Assembly: GCA_965207945.1 (NCBI GenBank)
Contig: OZ242303.1
Coordinates: 1,612,001-1,676,000, forward strand
From: JAAOII01 sp965207945
GTDB taxonomy: Bacteria > Pseudomonadota > Gammaproteobacteria > CBDBNL01 > JAAOII01
Direction: 5' to 3'
Length of the DNA: 64,000 bases
Under the pieces are notes generated by a model. That model saw only the letters and a program-made list of their open reading frames with translations, was not told where the DNA came from and did not search any database. Made by a program: the position numbers and the translations under genes. This document shows positions 8,619 through 18,096 of this stretch, one piece after another (within the stretch, counting starts at the first letter, position 1; each line of letters starts with the position of its first letter).

Positions 8619-8648
8619 GGCGGAGCGCAGCTCCGCCCCTACAGACCA
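8618..8648 (+). repeat. REP1 palindromic intergenic repeat
   Basis: A perfect inverted repeat with 9-bp arms GGGCGGAGC / GCTCCGCCC and a 3-nt loop is followed by CCTACAGACC. The same unit recurs at 19524 (opposite strand), 24925, and, with a longer loop, at 25045 and 40290. Its position right at the esterase stop would let it act as a transcription stop or mRNA-end structure, but no T-tract follows. Confidence 0.85.
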
Positions 8649-8668
8649 TCGTTATCAACATTAACCTA

Positions 8669-8697
8669 TTGACAAAATTAGCGGATTGATATACAAT
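8669..8697 (+). promoter_or_regulatory. Sigma70-type promoter for the polyamine glutamylation gene
   Basis: TTGACA (8669-8674), a 17-bp spacer and TACAAT (8692-8697) form a near-consensus promoter. The start would be near 8704, giving a leader of about 22 nt before ATG 8726, without a Shine-Dalgarno. Confidence 0.75.
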
Positions 8698-8725
8698 GAA
8701 TAGATTATTAGAATCATAATTTTTT

Positions 8726-10099
8726 ATGCAACCCAAAAACCAAGAAATACTAAATAAATTTCTTAAGAAACACCCCCATATAGAAAAGTTAGAACTTATG
8801 ATTGTAGACAACAATGGTTGTCTGCGCGGCAAACATGTGCCTATAAGTCAAGCAGAAAATCTATTTAACAAAGGCGTGCGGATATCTGCCTCAATATTCG
8901 CTATGGATATTCGTGGCGCTGGCGTGGAAAAATCTGGTCTTGGCAACAAAAATGGCGACAAGGATTACGACTGCTTTCCAATTGCCGAAACTCTGGTGCC
9001 AGTGCCCTGGAAAGAAAATAGCGCTCAAGTAATGCTGCAGATGGTAAACGAGGATGGCAATATGCACTTTGCCGATCCACGCTGTATTCTGGATATTGCT
9101 TATAAGCGCCTTTTAGGGCATGGCATGGGACTCACCATGGCAATGGAAACCGAGTTCTATTTACTTGACCCAAAGCTTGGTAAGAATGGAGCGCCGTCCC
9201 TGGCGCAGAGCAAGGAAAGCAAATATGGCGCTCCTGACTTTCAGGTTTACTCCTTGCAAGAGTTAGATGATTTTGAATCATTCACCAATGATGTGGAGCA
9301 TTTTGCCGCACAGCAAAACATCACTATCGGCAGTATTATCTCCGAGTCATCTCCTTGTCAGCTGGAGGTGGACTTAAAGTATAAATCAGACCCTTTTCGC
9401 GCTTGTGATGACATCATAATGCTAAGAAGGATAATCAAGCATGCGGCGCGCAAAAACGGCTATATTGCCACATTTATGGCGCAACCATTCCCCCATCTTG
9501 ATGGCAACGGCGCTCATATACACTTGGGTATACATGATAAAAATGGCAAAAATATTTTTGCCAACCAAAAAGTTGAGGCGCAAGACAATAAGCCCCTACG
9601 CCATGCTGCGGGCGGTATTCTGGATACAATGGATGATGTCTTTCTGTTATTTGCCCCTCACATTAATTCTTATAAAAGGTTCAAAAAGGGCTATTCAGTT
9701 AGCGTGACGCGCAGTTGGGGTAGCAACAACCGCACAGTTGCTTTACGTATAGTAGAAGAAAAGTCCTCTAATATCCATCTGGAACATCGTCTCGCAGGCG
9801 CAGATGTTAATCCCTATCTGCTTGCCGCCGCAGTAATCGCTGGCGCTGATCACGGGCTAAGCAAAAAAATTGAGCCGCCAGCCCCAGTGATCGGAGATGC
9901 CCATCGTTTTACGCGCCATTCTAAGGTGATATTTGAAATGCAAGAAGCAATAGATGATTTTCGCCGCTCGACTTGGGTGAAAAAATATTTTGGTGAAGAA
10001 TGGCGCGCGGTTTATGCTATATGCAAGCAAAGTGAATTTGATGAGTTCCGCTCTTTTATAACCGAACTGGAGTATGAATGGTACCTCACTTCAATATAG
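8726..10099 (+). CDS. puuA: Glutamine synthetase-like gamma-glutamylpolyamine synthetase
   Basis: The predicted reaction is ATP-dependent joining of glutamate to putrescine (or another polyamine), the first step of the Puu pathway. The protein has 457 residues, like E. coli PuuA (472). The glutamine synthetase fold is shown by MAMETEFYLLD (metal-binding Glu), the NGAHIHLGIHD segment, SNNRTVALRI, and the EHRLAGADVNPYLLAAA block of the C-terminal catalytic domain. Its position directly before a PuuB-like oxidase and a PotFGHI transporter supports polyamine glutamylation over ammonia assimilation. The exact substrate (putrescine, spermidine or ethanolamine) is inferred. It has its own strong promoter. 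Confidence 0.87.
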   Translation: MQPKNQEILNKFLKKHPHIEKLELMIVDNNGCLRGKHVPISQAENLFNKGVRISASIFAMDIRGAGVEKSGLGNKNGDKDYDCFPIAETLVPVPWKENSAQVMLQMVNEDGNMHFADPRCILDIAYKRLLGHGMGLTMAMETEFYLLDPKLGKNGAPSLAQSKESKYGAPDFQVYSLQELDDFESFTNDVEHFAAQQNITIGSIISESSPCQLEVDLKYKSDPFRACDDIIMLRRIIKHAARKNGYIATFMAQPFPHLDGNGAHIHLGIHDKNGKNIFANQKVEAQDNKPLRHAAGGILDTMDDVFLLFAPHINSYKRFKKGYSVSVTRSWGSNNRTVALRIVEEKSSNIHLEHRLAGADVNPYLLAAAVIAGADHGLSKKIEPPAPVIGDAHRFTRHSKVIFEMQEAIDDFRRSTWVKKYFGEEWRAVYAICKQSEFDEFRSFITELEYEWYLTSI

Positions 10100-10146
10100 A
10101 GGTTTGGGGAAGTATCATCTAAATTATTTTATACTTATATAAGTAT

Positions 10147-11457
10147 ATGCTAAAAAAACAAGAATACCCCAATTCTTATTACACGGCAACTGCAGCTGCT
10201 ACAGAATATCCACAACTTAAAGGACAGTTTAGCAATACAGCCGATGTAGCAATCATAGGCGGCGGGCTAACTGGTTTATCCGCGGCGCTTGAGCTTGCTG
10301 AACGCGGCTATCAACCAGTCGTTTTAGAAGCAGCCCGCCCAGGTTGGGGAGCGTCGGGACGCAACGGCGGACAAGCGCTATTTGGGTTTGGTTGCGACCA
10401 AGATGTCATTGAAAAACAGCTTGGACTTGATACATCTCGTCAATTATTTGATATGACTGTCGCCGCGGTGGAGCTTATAAAACATAGGATTAATAAATAC
10501 AATATTGCATGCGATGATATGCCGGGGCATGTTGATACCGCCATCAGTAAACGACAAGTGGTTACGCTTAGAAAATGGCAGGAGCAGCTGGCAACCAAGT
10601 ACAATTACGCGGTTGAAATACTTCATGGAGACGACCTAACAGCGCGCATAAACACTCAGCGCTATAGAGCTGGGATGTTTGATTCTCAAAGTGTTCATCT
10701 GCATCCATTAAAATACACTCTGGGGCTGGCTGACGCTGCAACCGCTGCTGGGGCAAAGATATTCCAACATAGCCCCGTCACAAAAATTACCCAAGCTGAT
10801 AATAAATTCACTCTTACTACCCCTGATGGTAAATTAGTGTGCTCTAATATCATTCTTGCTTGCAATGCTTATCTTGATGATTTAAGCGGCGACTTGCAGG
10901 TAAAAATGCAAAAAAACATGCGCTCATACATAATGCCAGCTGGAACTTACATAATTGCCACCGAGCAACTTGACAAGAATACAATCCACCAATTAATGCC
11001 AGGCAACGACTCAATAACTGATATAAACTTTGTGCTGGACTATTTTCGCCGTTCCGCAGACCATCGTATGCTATTCGGCGGCGAAGTAAGCTATTCATCC
11101 ATACCCCCACTTAGTATTACCCACTCATTACGCAGCAGAATGCTCAAGGTATTCCCCACACTCGCCGCCGCCAAAATTGAATATGCGTGGGGTGGATTTG
11201 TTGGCATTAGCGTTAACCGCGCTCCTCAAATAGGCAAGTTGGCAAACAATGTTTATTATGCTCAAGGTTTTTCTGGGCATGGCTTGGCGTTTAGCGGCAT
11301 GGCAGGGAAGATAATAGCCGATGCATTGGCGGGAGAAAACGAAAAGTTTGCTTTACTACAAAAGATAAAGCATCGTCCTTTTCCTGGTGGCAGGTTATTG
11401 CGGACGCCTTTATTGGTGTTAGCTGGAATTTATAGCAGAATACAAGATTTACTGTAA
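10147..11457 (+). CDS. puuB: FAD-dependent gamma-glutamylputrescine oxidase-like enzyme
   Basis: A DAO-family flavoprotein that would oxidise gamma-glutamylputrescine to the aldehyde with release of hydrogen peroxide. The protein has 436 residues (E. coli PuuB about 426). The start resembles PuuB (NSYYTATAAATEYP). The FAD-binding fingerprint is VAIIGGGLTGLSAALELAER with glycines at 38-43, followed by the VLEAARPGWGASGRNGGQ segment. The C-terminal ADP-binding part is YAQGFSGHGLAFSGMAGK. It begins 47 bp after the synthetase. A TATACT box at 10130-10135 ends 11 bp before the ATG, so it may also start a very short-leader transcript. Confidence 0.88.
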   Translation: MLKKQEYPNSYYTATAAATEYPQLKGQFSNTADVAIIGGGLTGLSAALELAERGYQPVVLEAARPGWGASGRNGGQALFGFGCDQDVIEKQLGLDTSRQLFDMTVAAVELIKHRINKYNIACDDMPGHVDTAISKRQVVTLRKWQEQLATKYNYAVEILHGDDLTARINTQRYRAGMFDSQSVHLHPLKYTLGLADAATAAGAKIFQHSPVTKITQADNKFTLTTPDGKLVCSNIILACNAYLDDLSGDLQVKMQKNMRSYIMPAGTYIIATEQLDKNTIHQLMPGNDSITDINFVLDYFRRSADHRMLFGGEVSYSSIPPLSITHSLRSRMLKVFPTLAAAKIEYAWGGFVGISVNRAPQIGKLANNVYYAQGFSGHGLAFSGMAGKIIADALAGENEKFALLQKIKHRPFPGGRLLRTPLLVLAGIYSRIQDLL

Positions 11458-11497
11458 AAGTTATATAATAGATTTATTATTACAAAATATATATTTT

Positions 11498-12595
11498 ATG
11501 AAAACATTTAAACTACTTATAGCATCATTAGTGATGTTATTAATATTATCTCCTGTCGCGCAAGCTGCAGGTGTATTAAACATATATAATTGGTCTGACT
11601 ATATAGCCGAAGACACGTTAAAAAACTTTGAAAAGAAAACTGGTATTAAAGTAATCTATGATACTTATGATAGCAACGAAGTACTTGAAGCAAAGTTATT
11701 AGCTGGCTCTACTGGTTATGATTTAGTTGTTCCCACTGCCGACTTCATGGCAAAGCAGATTGAAGCAGGAGTGTATCAACCTATAGACAAGTCAAAACTT
11801 TCCAATTATAAAAATCTTGACCCAGTTCTATTGAAACTCATTTCTAATAGTTATGATAGAGGCAACACTTATAGCGTTCCTTATATGTGGGGCACCAGCG
11901 CCATTGGCTATAACCCTGACAAAGTGAAGGCAGTGCTTGGTGATGTTCCAGTAGATAGCTGGGATCTTCTGTTTAAGCCAGAAAACGTTAGCAAGCTAAA
12001 ATCTTGTGGCGTGGCTCTTCTGGACGCGCCTACAGAAGTAATGGGCGCCGCATTAAATTATTTGGGATTAGACCCTAATAGCTTAAATACTGCGGACTAC
12101 AAGAAAGCTACTGCTTTGCTAAAAAGCATAGCGCCTCATATTACCTACTTCCATTCATCCAAGTATATTTCGGACCTCGCCAACGGCGATATATGTATAG
12201 CTATGGGTTTTTCTGGTGATGTATTTATTGCCGCAGATAGAGCGGATGAAGCAGGAAACAATGTGGTCGTCAACTATATCATACCAAAAGAAGGAGCTCT
12301 TCTATGGTTTGACATGTTTGGCATACCCAAAGATGCAAAGAATGCAGATAATGCGCATAAGTTTATTAATTATATTCTTGAACCAAAAGTGGTTGCAGCA
12401 ATAACCAATTATGTTTCTTATGCTAATCCTAATCCTGCTTCCAACAGATATGTTGATAAAGATATTTTATCGGATATCGGCATCTATCCCGATGAGGCAA
12501 CTCACAGGAATCTGTGGACTGCAGAAGTTTTGCCGCGCAAGACCAATCGGATAATAAACAGAAACTGGACATCAGTTAAGGCAGCTGCTAAATAA
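11498..12595 (+). CDS. potF: Periplasmic putrescine/spermidine-binding protein
   Basis: This is the solute-binding subunit of a polyamine ABC transporter. The protein has 365 residues (E. coli PotF 370). A signal peptide with a hydrophobic core ends near residue 23 (SPVAQA-AG). The mature protein starts VLNIYNWSDYIAEDTL and keeps the polyamine-binding features of PotF/PotD such as DLVVPTADFM, YSVPYMWGTSAIGYN and the late WFDMFGIPKDAKN block. A TATAAT at 11464-11469 gives a possible promoter of its own. It is followed by an intrinsic terminator and then the ATPase and permeases. Preference for putrescine or spermidine cannot be read from the sequence. Confidence 0.92.
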   Translation: MKTFKLLIASLVMLLILSPVAQAAGVLNIYNWSDYIAEDTLKNFEKKTGIKVIYDTYDSNEVLEAKLLAGSTGYDLVVPTADFMAKQIEAGVYQPIDKSKLSNYKNLDPVLLKLISNSYDRGNTYSVPYMWGTSAIGYNPDKVKAVLGDVPVDSWDLLFKPENVSKLKSCGVALLDAPTEVMGAALNYLGLDPNSLNTADYKKATALLKSIAPHITYFHSSKYISDLANGDICIAMGFSGDVFIAADRADEAGNNVVVNYIIPKEGALLWFDMFGIPKDAKNADNAHKFINYILEPKVVAAITNYVSYANPNPASNRYVDKDILSDIGIYPDEATHRNLWTAEVLPRKTNRIINRNWTSVKAAAK

Positions 12596-12620
12596 CCTAT
12601 AAAGACAACTAATAAAGATA

Positions 12621-12660
12621 AAAAGGCGAGGCACTCCAACAGAATACCTCGCCTTTTTTG
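12621..12660 (+). terminator. Intrinsic terminator between potF and potG
   Basis: GGCGAGG (12625-12631) pairs with CCTCGCC (12647-12653), flanked by an A-run and followed by six T. It is the best intrinsic terminator in the window. By lying inside the transporter operon it should make the binding protein more abundant than the membrane subunits. Confidence 0.88.
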
Positions 12661-12678
12661 TTTTATAAGTGAACAATT

Positions 12679-13770
12679 ATGAACGAACCTATTTTAAAAA
12701 TAGCTGGCGTCTCCAAATTATATGATGGCTTTCAAGCAGTAGATAATGCAACATTCAATGTCCAACGCGGAGAGATATTTGGACTCTTGGGAGGGTCGGG
12801 GTGCGGCAAGACAACTTTGCTGCGGATGGTGGCTGGTTTTGTCACTCCTACTTATGGCAGTATACAGTTAGAAGATGAAAACCTAATTGTAATTCCGCCA
12901 TATAAGCGCAAAGTTAATATGATGTTTCAATCTTATGCGTTATTTCCTCATCTTAGTGTAGAGAAAAATATAGCATTTGGGTTAAAACAAGATAAATTAC
13001 CTAAGCAAGAAATAGCCCAACGGACTGAAGAAATGCTATCCTTAGTGGAAATGGAACAATACGCCAAACGTAAGCCGCATCAATTATCTGGCGGACAAAG
13101 GCAAAGAGTGGCATTGGCGCGCAGTTTATCTAAAAAGCCAAAAGTATTATTATTAGACGAGCCCATGGGGGCGCTTGATAAAAAACTACGCACTCAGATG
13201 CAGCTTGAAGTAGTTAATATAATTGAAGAAGTGGGAGTAACCTGCATAATAGTAACTCACGATCAAGAAGAAGCAATGACTATGTGTTCGCGTATCGCAG
13301 TTATGGATAAAGGGCGTATTATCCAAATAGATTCGCCTTCTAATCTTTATGAGTTTCCGCATAATCGCACGGTCAGTGAGTTCTTCGGACAAGTAAATAT
13401 ATTTAATGGGAAATTGGCAGTGGATGAAAAGAATCACTCGGAGATAAAATCGCCGCAGTTAAAGAATAACCTATATATCCCATACAGTGTAAGCGGCACT
13501 TTGGGCAAGGATATGGAAATTGCCATAAGACCAGAAAAAGTAAACATTAGTAAAAAGCAACCCAAACAAACAAACAATGTAGAAAAGGGCAAGATAATAG
13601 AAATTGCTTATCTTGGCAGTAACTCGGTTTATCATGTAATACTGGATAGCGGCTTTCGCTTTTTGGTGTTCGCCGCCAACTCGTCTAAGTCGCAGTCAGT
13701 TTTGTTAACCTGGGAGGATGAGGTTTATGTTTATTGGGAAGGAGAGAATTGCATAGTCCTAAACCAATGA
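12679..13770 (+). CDS. potG: Polyamine ABC transporter ATP-binding protein
   Basis: This is the ATPase of the PotFGHI-type importer. The protein has 363 residues (PotG about 377). Walker A is GGSGCGKTT at 38-46, the Q-loop lies in MMFQSYALFPH, the signature LSGGQRQRVALAR begins near 137, Walker B is VLLLDEP near 157-163, and the switch histidine is in IIVTHDQEEAMT. The C-terminal part from about 240 is the TOBE/OB regulatory domain typical of the spermidine/maltose class (AIRPEKVNI). It overlaps the next gene by ATGA, which suggests translational coupling. Confidence 0.92.
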   Translation: MNEPILKIAGVSKLYDGFQAVDNATFNVQRGEIFGLLGGSGCGKTTLLRMVAGFVTPTYGSIQLEDENLIVIPPYKRKVNMMFQSYALFPHLSVEKNIAFGLKQDKLPKQEIAQRTEEMLSLVEMEQYAKRKPHQLSGGQRQRVALARSLSKKPKVLLLDEPMGALDKKLRTQMQLEVVNIIEEVGVTCIIVTHDQEEAMTMCSRIAVMDKGRIIQIDSPSNLYEFPHNRTVSEFFGQVNIFNGKLAVDEKNHSEIKSPQLKNNLYIPYSVSGTLGKDMEIAIRPEKVNISKKQPKQTNNVEKGKIIEIAYLGSNSVYHVILDSGFRFLVFAANSSKSQSVLLTWEDEVYVYWEGENCIVLNQ

Positions 13771-14759
13771 GTAACAACATAATTAGCCGCACCTTAACTT
13801 CATTGGGAACCTCGTTAGGTATATTTGTAGCCAAACTTCCTTCGTATTCTCAGAAGTGGCAAGCAGGCAAAGACATGTTGCTACAACAAACCCAAAAAAT
13901 AATAGTCATTATTCCTTATGGTTGGCTATTGTTGTTTTTCGTAATCCCTTTTGTAATAGTATTCAAAATAAGCATCGCAGAACCCCTGACTGCTATTCCT
14001 CCATACACTGCTCTGTTGCAATATAAAGAAGATGTCTTTCAAGTAGTAGTTAATTACTATAACTATCTGCTTATTGCGAGCGACTCACTATACTATGAGT
14101 CATACATAAGGTCTTTGCAAATAGCTGCTACCGCAACAATTATGACCTTGCTAATCGGCTACCCTATGGCTTACGCCATTACCAACGCCAAACCAAGTAA
14201 CCAAGGAGTTCTGTTATTGCTAATTCTTTTGCCATCCTGGACTTCTTTTTTAATTCGTATTTATGCTTGGGTTAGTATTCTAAAGAATAACGGGCTCATT
14301 AATTCGGCGCTAATGTCCATGGGGATTATTGATGACCCCCTCATTATTTTGAATACTAAGTTAGCGGTATATATCGGCATAGTTTACGGCTATCTGCCCT
14401 TTATGGTGCTGCCGATTTATGCCAACTTAAACAAAATGGATAAGACCCTTAGCGAAGCAGCAGCCGACCTTGGCTGTCGTGGTTGGCAAATATTCTTGCG
14501 AGTTACTCTGCCACTATCACTAAGCGGTATAATAGCTGGCTGCATGTTAGTGTTTATCCCATCAGTTGGCGAATTTGTAATCCCCGAGCTGCTCGGCGGC
14601 TCCTCATCCCTAATGATTGGCAAGGTCTTATGGACCGAGTTCTTTGGCAATCGCGATTGGCCCGTTGCCTCAGCTCTGGCAGTCATAATGTTGCTGCTAC
14701 TGGTGATACCCATAATGATTTATCATCGTTTTCAAAGCAAGGCATTGGAATCCTCATGA
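13767..14759 (+). CDS. potH: Polyamine ABC transporter permease, PotH/PotB type
   Basis: One of two inner-membrane permease subunits. From the ATG that overlaps the potG stop (ATGA) the protein has 330 residues (PotH about 317). The frame extends 33 bp further upstream, but that would begin inside potG. The first membrane segment is IIPYGWLLLFFVIPFVIVF; about six segments are visible. The cytoplasmic EAA loop that contacts the ATPase is LSEAAADLGCRGWQIFLRVT. The Pot-family extracytoplasmic loop after the first segment is present. It overlaps potI by 4 bp. Confidence 0.92.
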   Translation: MSNNIISRTLTSLGTSLGIFVAKLPSYSQKWQAGKDMLLQQTQKIIVIIPYGWLLLFFVIPFVIVFKISIAEPLTAIPPYTALLQYKEDVFQVVVNYYNYLLIASDSLYYESYIRSLQIAATATIMTLLIGYPMAYAITNAKPSNQGVLLLLILLPSWTSFLIRIYAWVSILKNNGLINSALMSMGIIDDPLIILNTKLAVYIGIVYGYLPFMVLPIYANLNKMDKTLSEAAADLGCRGWQIFLRVTLPLSLSGIIAGCMLVFIPSVGEFVIPELLGGSSSLMIGKVLWTEFFGNRDWPVASALAVIMLLLLVIPIMIYHRFQSKALESS

Positions 14760-15592
14760 TGAAGTTTAAAATATCATTTACTGGGGTGGTGTTAATTTGC
14801 GGCTTTATATTCCTCTATGCCCCGATACTAATTCTTATGATTTATTCTTTTAATGAATCACGCTTAGTTACCGTTTGGGCGGGGTTTTCCACCAAATGGT
14901 ATGTAGAACTATTTAAAGACGAACAGCTGATAACCGCAGCATTACGTAGTTTACGAATTGCCTTTTTGTCTTCAACCAGCGCTTTGGTGCTGGGGACTAT
15001 GGCGGCTTATTCTCTTATCCGTTTTACCAAATTTAAGGGGCGCAAGCCGTTTGAGATATTCATAACCGCGCCATTAGTTATACCTGATGTAATACTCGGT
15101 TTATCTTTTCTGTTATTATTTGTTTCAATGTCAGATGTAATTGGCTTCCCTTCAAGCCGAGGAATGCTGACAATATTTATCGCCCATGTGACCCTGTCTA
15201 TGGCTTATGTAACCATAGTGGTCGCATCAAGATTGCGAGAAATGGATGGTTCATTGGAAGAGGCAGCTGCCGACCTTGGTACCCACCCAGCCAAAGTATT
15301 TTTTTTGGTAACCTTGCCATTAATTGCCCCAGCACTGGTGGCAGGATGGTTATTGGCATTTACGCTATCCTTGGATGACCTAATTATTGCAAGTTTTGTA
15401 TCAGGTCCTGGTTCCACCACCTTGCCAATTCAGGTATTTTCCAGCGTAAAGCTTGGAGTTACTCCTAAAATTAATGCGCTGGCAACTATCCTGATAAGCA
15501 CAGTATTTGTTGTAAGTATGATTATTTGGTTGCTGGCTTCTCAACAGGAAAAAAGAAGTCGCCAAATTCTCAACACCAATAGCGATAAGTAA
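14756..15592 (+). CDS. potI: Polyamine ABC transporter permease, PotI/PotC type
   Basis: The second permease. The start is taken at the ATG of the ATGA overlap with potH (MMKFKISFTG); the next codon at 14759 is equally possible. This gives 278 residues (PotI 281). A longer frame runs back to 14483 inside potH but encodes no membrane-protein sequence there. Family hallmarks are FLYAPILILMIYSFNES at the N-terminus and the EAA loop LEEAAADLGTHPAKVFFLVT. About six membrane segments can be seen. The gene ends 63 bp from the convergent agmatinase. Confidence 0.92.
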   Translation: MMKFKISFTGVVLICGFIFLYAPILILMIYSFNESRLVTVWAGFSTKWYVELFKDEQLITAALRSLRIAFLSSTSALVLGTMAAYSLIRFTKFKGRKPFEIFITAPLVIPDVILGLSFLLLFVSMSDVIGFPSSRGMLTIFIAHVTLSMAYVTIVVASRLREMDGSLEEAAADLGTHPAKVFFLVTLPLIAPALVAGWLLAFTLSLDDLIIASFVSGPGSTTLPIQVFSSVKLGVTPKINALATILISTVFVVSMIIWLLASQQEKRSRQILNTNSDK

Positions 15593-15655
15593 ATTGTATA
15601 ATATTTATAGTTTATAGAGTTTATAGATAGCTTCACGGCTTAACCTAGGCGCCGA

Positions 15656-16657
15656 CTAACGAGCAAATAGGCACAACAGGTTAGCGCCAATAGTCGCAGC
15701 CGCCAAAGATGTAATCTCTGCGTGGTCATAAGCAGGCGCTGTTTCCACTACATCCGCTCCCGCTATATTTATCCCTCGCAAACAACGCAATGCCTCTAAG
15801 GACTGAGCGCTAGAAAATCCACCAGGGCACGGCGTCCCAGTTCCTGGGGCAAAAGCGGGGTCTAGAAAATCCATATCATAAGTTACATAAACCAATTCAT
15901 CACCCACTATAGAACAGGCATTAGCTAATGATTTGGCAATACCATCTCTATGCATAAGTGGCGCGTTGATTATATTCATACCCAAAGTATCTTTTATGTT
16001 GGTCCTTATGCCAAGCTGCACTGATTTTTCAGCTATAACCAACTTATCTTGAATTGCCTTTGCCATCATAGTACCATGGTCAAATCTTTTTCCTCGCGTT
16101 GTTTCATCCTGCCATAAATCACTGTGGGCATCAAACTGGATAACCGCCAAAGGTCTGCCATAATATTCCGCATAAGCGCGCAAAATAGGATAGGTTATGT
16201 AGTGGTCGCCCCCAAAGGCAAGAGTGGCGCATTTATGTTTAAGAACGAACTTAAAGTGATCATATATATCATCATCTATACTCGCCGGCTTGCCAAAATC
16301 AAAAGAAATATCTCCGCCATCTATTATCCGTAATTTAGCAAGGAGATTAACTCCACAGTGCTCTTTGAATGTATTAATTGGCGGACTATCAGAACTATTG
16401 CCACTATCAATATTATTGTCATGAGAACTAATATTATCCTGCCAACCAAACGGGTAATCCCACGATATAAGAGTGGATGAAGTTCTAATAGCGCGGGGAC
16501 CAAAGCGCGCTCCGCTACGCCCTGAAGTAAAAATATCCACTGGCACCCCCACCACCGCCACATCATTAGCTGTGTAGTCATTACTGGTTGGCAAACCCAG
16601 ATAGCTCAGTCCGCCGCTAAACATATTCTGAGTTGCATCAGTTGGTGGTTTATTCAT
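15656..16657 (-). CDS. speB: Agmatinase / ureohydrolase (SpeB family)
   Basis: A binuclear manganese enzyme that would cleave agmatine to putrescine and urea. The protein has 333 residues (SpeB 306). Metal ligands are in FGGDHYITYP, FDAHSDLW and TYDMDFLDPAFAPGTG. A Ser/Asp/Asn-rich insert at about 66-88 (DNNIDSGNSSDS) sits in a surface region and explains the extra length. Guanidinobutyrase is a close alternative, since both occur in this family and in such clusters. It follows the aminotransferase by 47 bp in the same direction, so the pair probably forms one transcription unit. Confidence 0.87.
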   Translation of the reverse strand: MNKPPTDATQNMFSGGLSYLGLPTSNDYTANDVAVVGVPVDIFTSGRSGARFGPRAIRTSSTLISWDYPFGWQDNISSHDNNIDSGNSSDSPPINTFKEHCGVNLLAKLRIIDGGDISFDFGKPASIDDDIYDHFKFVLKHKCATLAFGGDHYITYPILRAYAEYYGRPLAVIQFDAHSDLWQDETTRGKRFDHGTMMAKAIQDKLVIAEKSVQLGIRTNIKDTLGMNIINAPLMHRDGIAKSLANACSIVGDELVYVTYDMDFLDPAFAPGTGTPCPGGFSSAQSLEALRCLRGINIAGADVVETAPAYDHAEITSLAAATIGANLLCLFAR

Positions 16658-16704
16658 CTGATATAGTGTATCAAGTTAATTAGTTATCTTCCGTCCAACA
16701 ATAT

Positions 16705-18078
16705 TTACAGAATTTTTTCTGCAGTTCTATCAAGCACTATACGCGCCTTAGCAATTAATTCATCCAGCTGCTCATCGGTAGTAATCAACGGTGGACAAAT
16801 AATCATAGTATCGCGCACTGCGCGCATTATGATGCCTTCTTCAATACAGATATCGCGGCATATTACACCAGCGCTGTGCTTATCGTCATAACGGCGGCGG
16901 GTTTCTTTATCCACCACCAATTCTAATGCCGCCAAAGCGCCCACACTACGCGCTTCACCCACCAAACTATGTTCTGCCAGAGTTAGCCATTTTTTATTTA
17001 GAGCTGGCGCCAATTCATTGGCAGTGCGTTCTACTAAAGATTCTTTTTCTATGATATTGATGTTTGCCAAAGCAACCGCGCAACAGGTCGGATGAGCGGA
17101 ATAAGTAAATCCATGGGCAAATTCTTTACCCTTAGCAATAAGCGTGTCGGCAACTCTATCGCCAATCAACAGCCCACCTATTGGTAAATAACCGCTGCTA
17201 AGTCCTTTGGCAATTGGCATAATATCTGCATTAATATTATAGTAATCACTGCCAAACCAATGTCCCAAACGCCCGAAACCACATATAACCTCATCCGCCA
17301 CTAACAGAATATCATGCTTGTTACATATTCTTTGGATTTCCTCCCAATACCCTTGTGGAGGAATAACTACGCCACCAGCCCCTTGCACTGGTTCGCCAAC
17401 AAAAGCCGCTATGCGATTAGCGCCAATCTCCATAATTTTTTCTTCTAACAGCTGAGCGCTTTGAATGGCGAATTCTTCTTCACTGAGGTCGCCTTGCAAT
17501 TCAAAAGAATAGGGCTGCCCGATATGAGCAATATTCTTAATGGGGAGGTCACCCTGTTCATGCATAAATGCCATGCCGCCCAAACTCGCTCCTCCTATAG
17601 TACTGCCATGATAGGCATTGAGACGGGAGATGATTACTTTTTTATCATGTTTGCCACACAGGTCCCAATAACGTCTAACCATGCGAATCATAGTATCATT
17701 GGCTTCCGAACCAGAACCAGTAAAAAAGCAATGATTAAATTGCGGCGGACTAATCTGCGCCAATTTAGCTGCCAATTCTATTGCTGGCTCAACACTGCAA
17801 TTAAAAAAGCTATTATAAAAAGGCAGCGCGCGCATCTGTTTAGCGGCAACATCGGCAAGTTCATCTCTGCCATAACCAATGTTGACGCACCAAAGCCCAG
17901 ACATGGCATCAAAATATTTATTACCTTCGCTATCCCATACATAAATATTATCCCCGCGCACAAAAACCCTGCTCCCCTCAGCTCCTAACAGAGCAGTATC
18001 AGTAAATGGATGAATATGATGTTGCTTATCCATTAGTTGAATATTGCTCATCTTGGTATTTTTCATTGTCGTTGTCAT
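16705..18078 (-). CDS. spuC: Putrescine:pyruvate-type class III aminotransferase
   Basis: A PLP enzyme that would move the amino group of putrescine (or another omega-amine) to pyruvate, giving 4-aminobutanal. The protein has 457 residues, as SpuC does. Visible class III features are FFTGSGSEANDTMIRM (cofactor phosphate site), NAYHGSTIGGASLGG, the Asp of LLVADEVICGFGRLG, and the PLP lysine in PIAKGLSSGYLPIGG. It begins 18 bp after the aldehyde dehydrogenase, which would oxidise its product. No Shine-Dalgarno is present. Substrate assignment rests on similarity and context. Confidence 0.87.
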   Translation of the reverse strand: MTTTMKNTKMSNIQLMDKQHHIHPFTDTALLGAEGSRVFVRGDNIYVWDSEGNKYFDAMSGLWCVNIGYGRDELADVAAKQMRALPFYNSFFNCSVEPAIELAAKLAQISPPQFNHCFFTGSGSEANDTMIRMVRRYWDLCGKHDKKVIISRLNAYHGSTIGGASLGGMAFMHEQGDLPIKNIAHIGQPYSFELQGDLSEEEFAIQSAQLLEEKIMEIGANRIAAFVGEPVQGAGGVVIPPQGYWEEIQRICNKHDILLVADEVICGFGRLGHWFGSDYYNINADIMPIAKGLSSGYLPIGGLLIGDRVADTLIAKGKEFAHGFTYSAHPTCCAVALANINIIEKESLVERTANELAPALNKKWLTLAEHSLVGEARSVGALAALELVVDKETRRRYDDKHSAGVICRDICIEEGIIMRAVRDTMIICPPLITTDEQLDELIAKARIVLDRTAEKIL

Positions 18079-18096
18079 ATAAGTTTATAGGGTATT

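Noticed and set aside
14483..14755. Long 5' extension of the potI frame inside potH
   Set aside because: The extension overlaps 273 bp of potH in another frame and encodes no permease-like sequence; the ATGA overlap at 14756 is the normal start arrangement.
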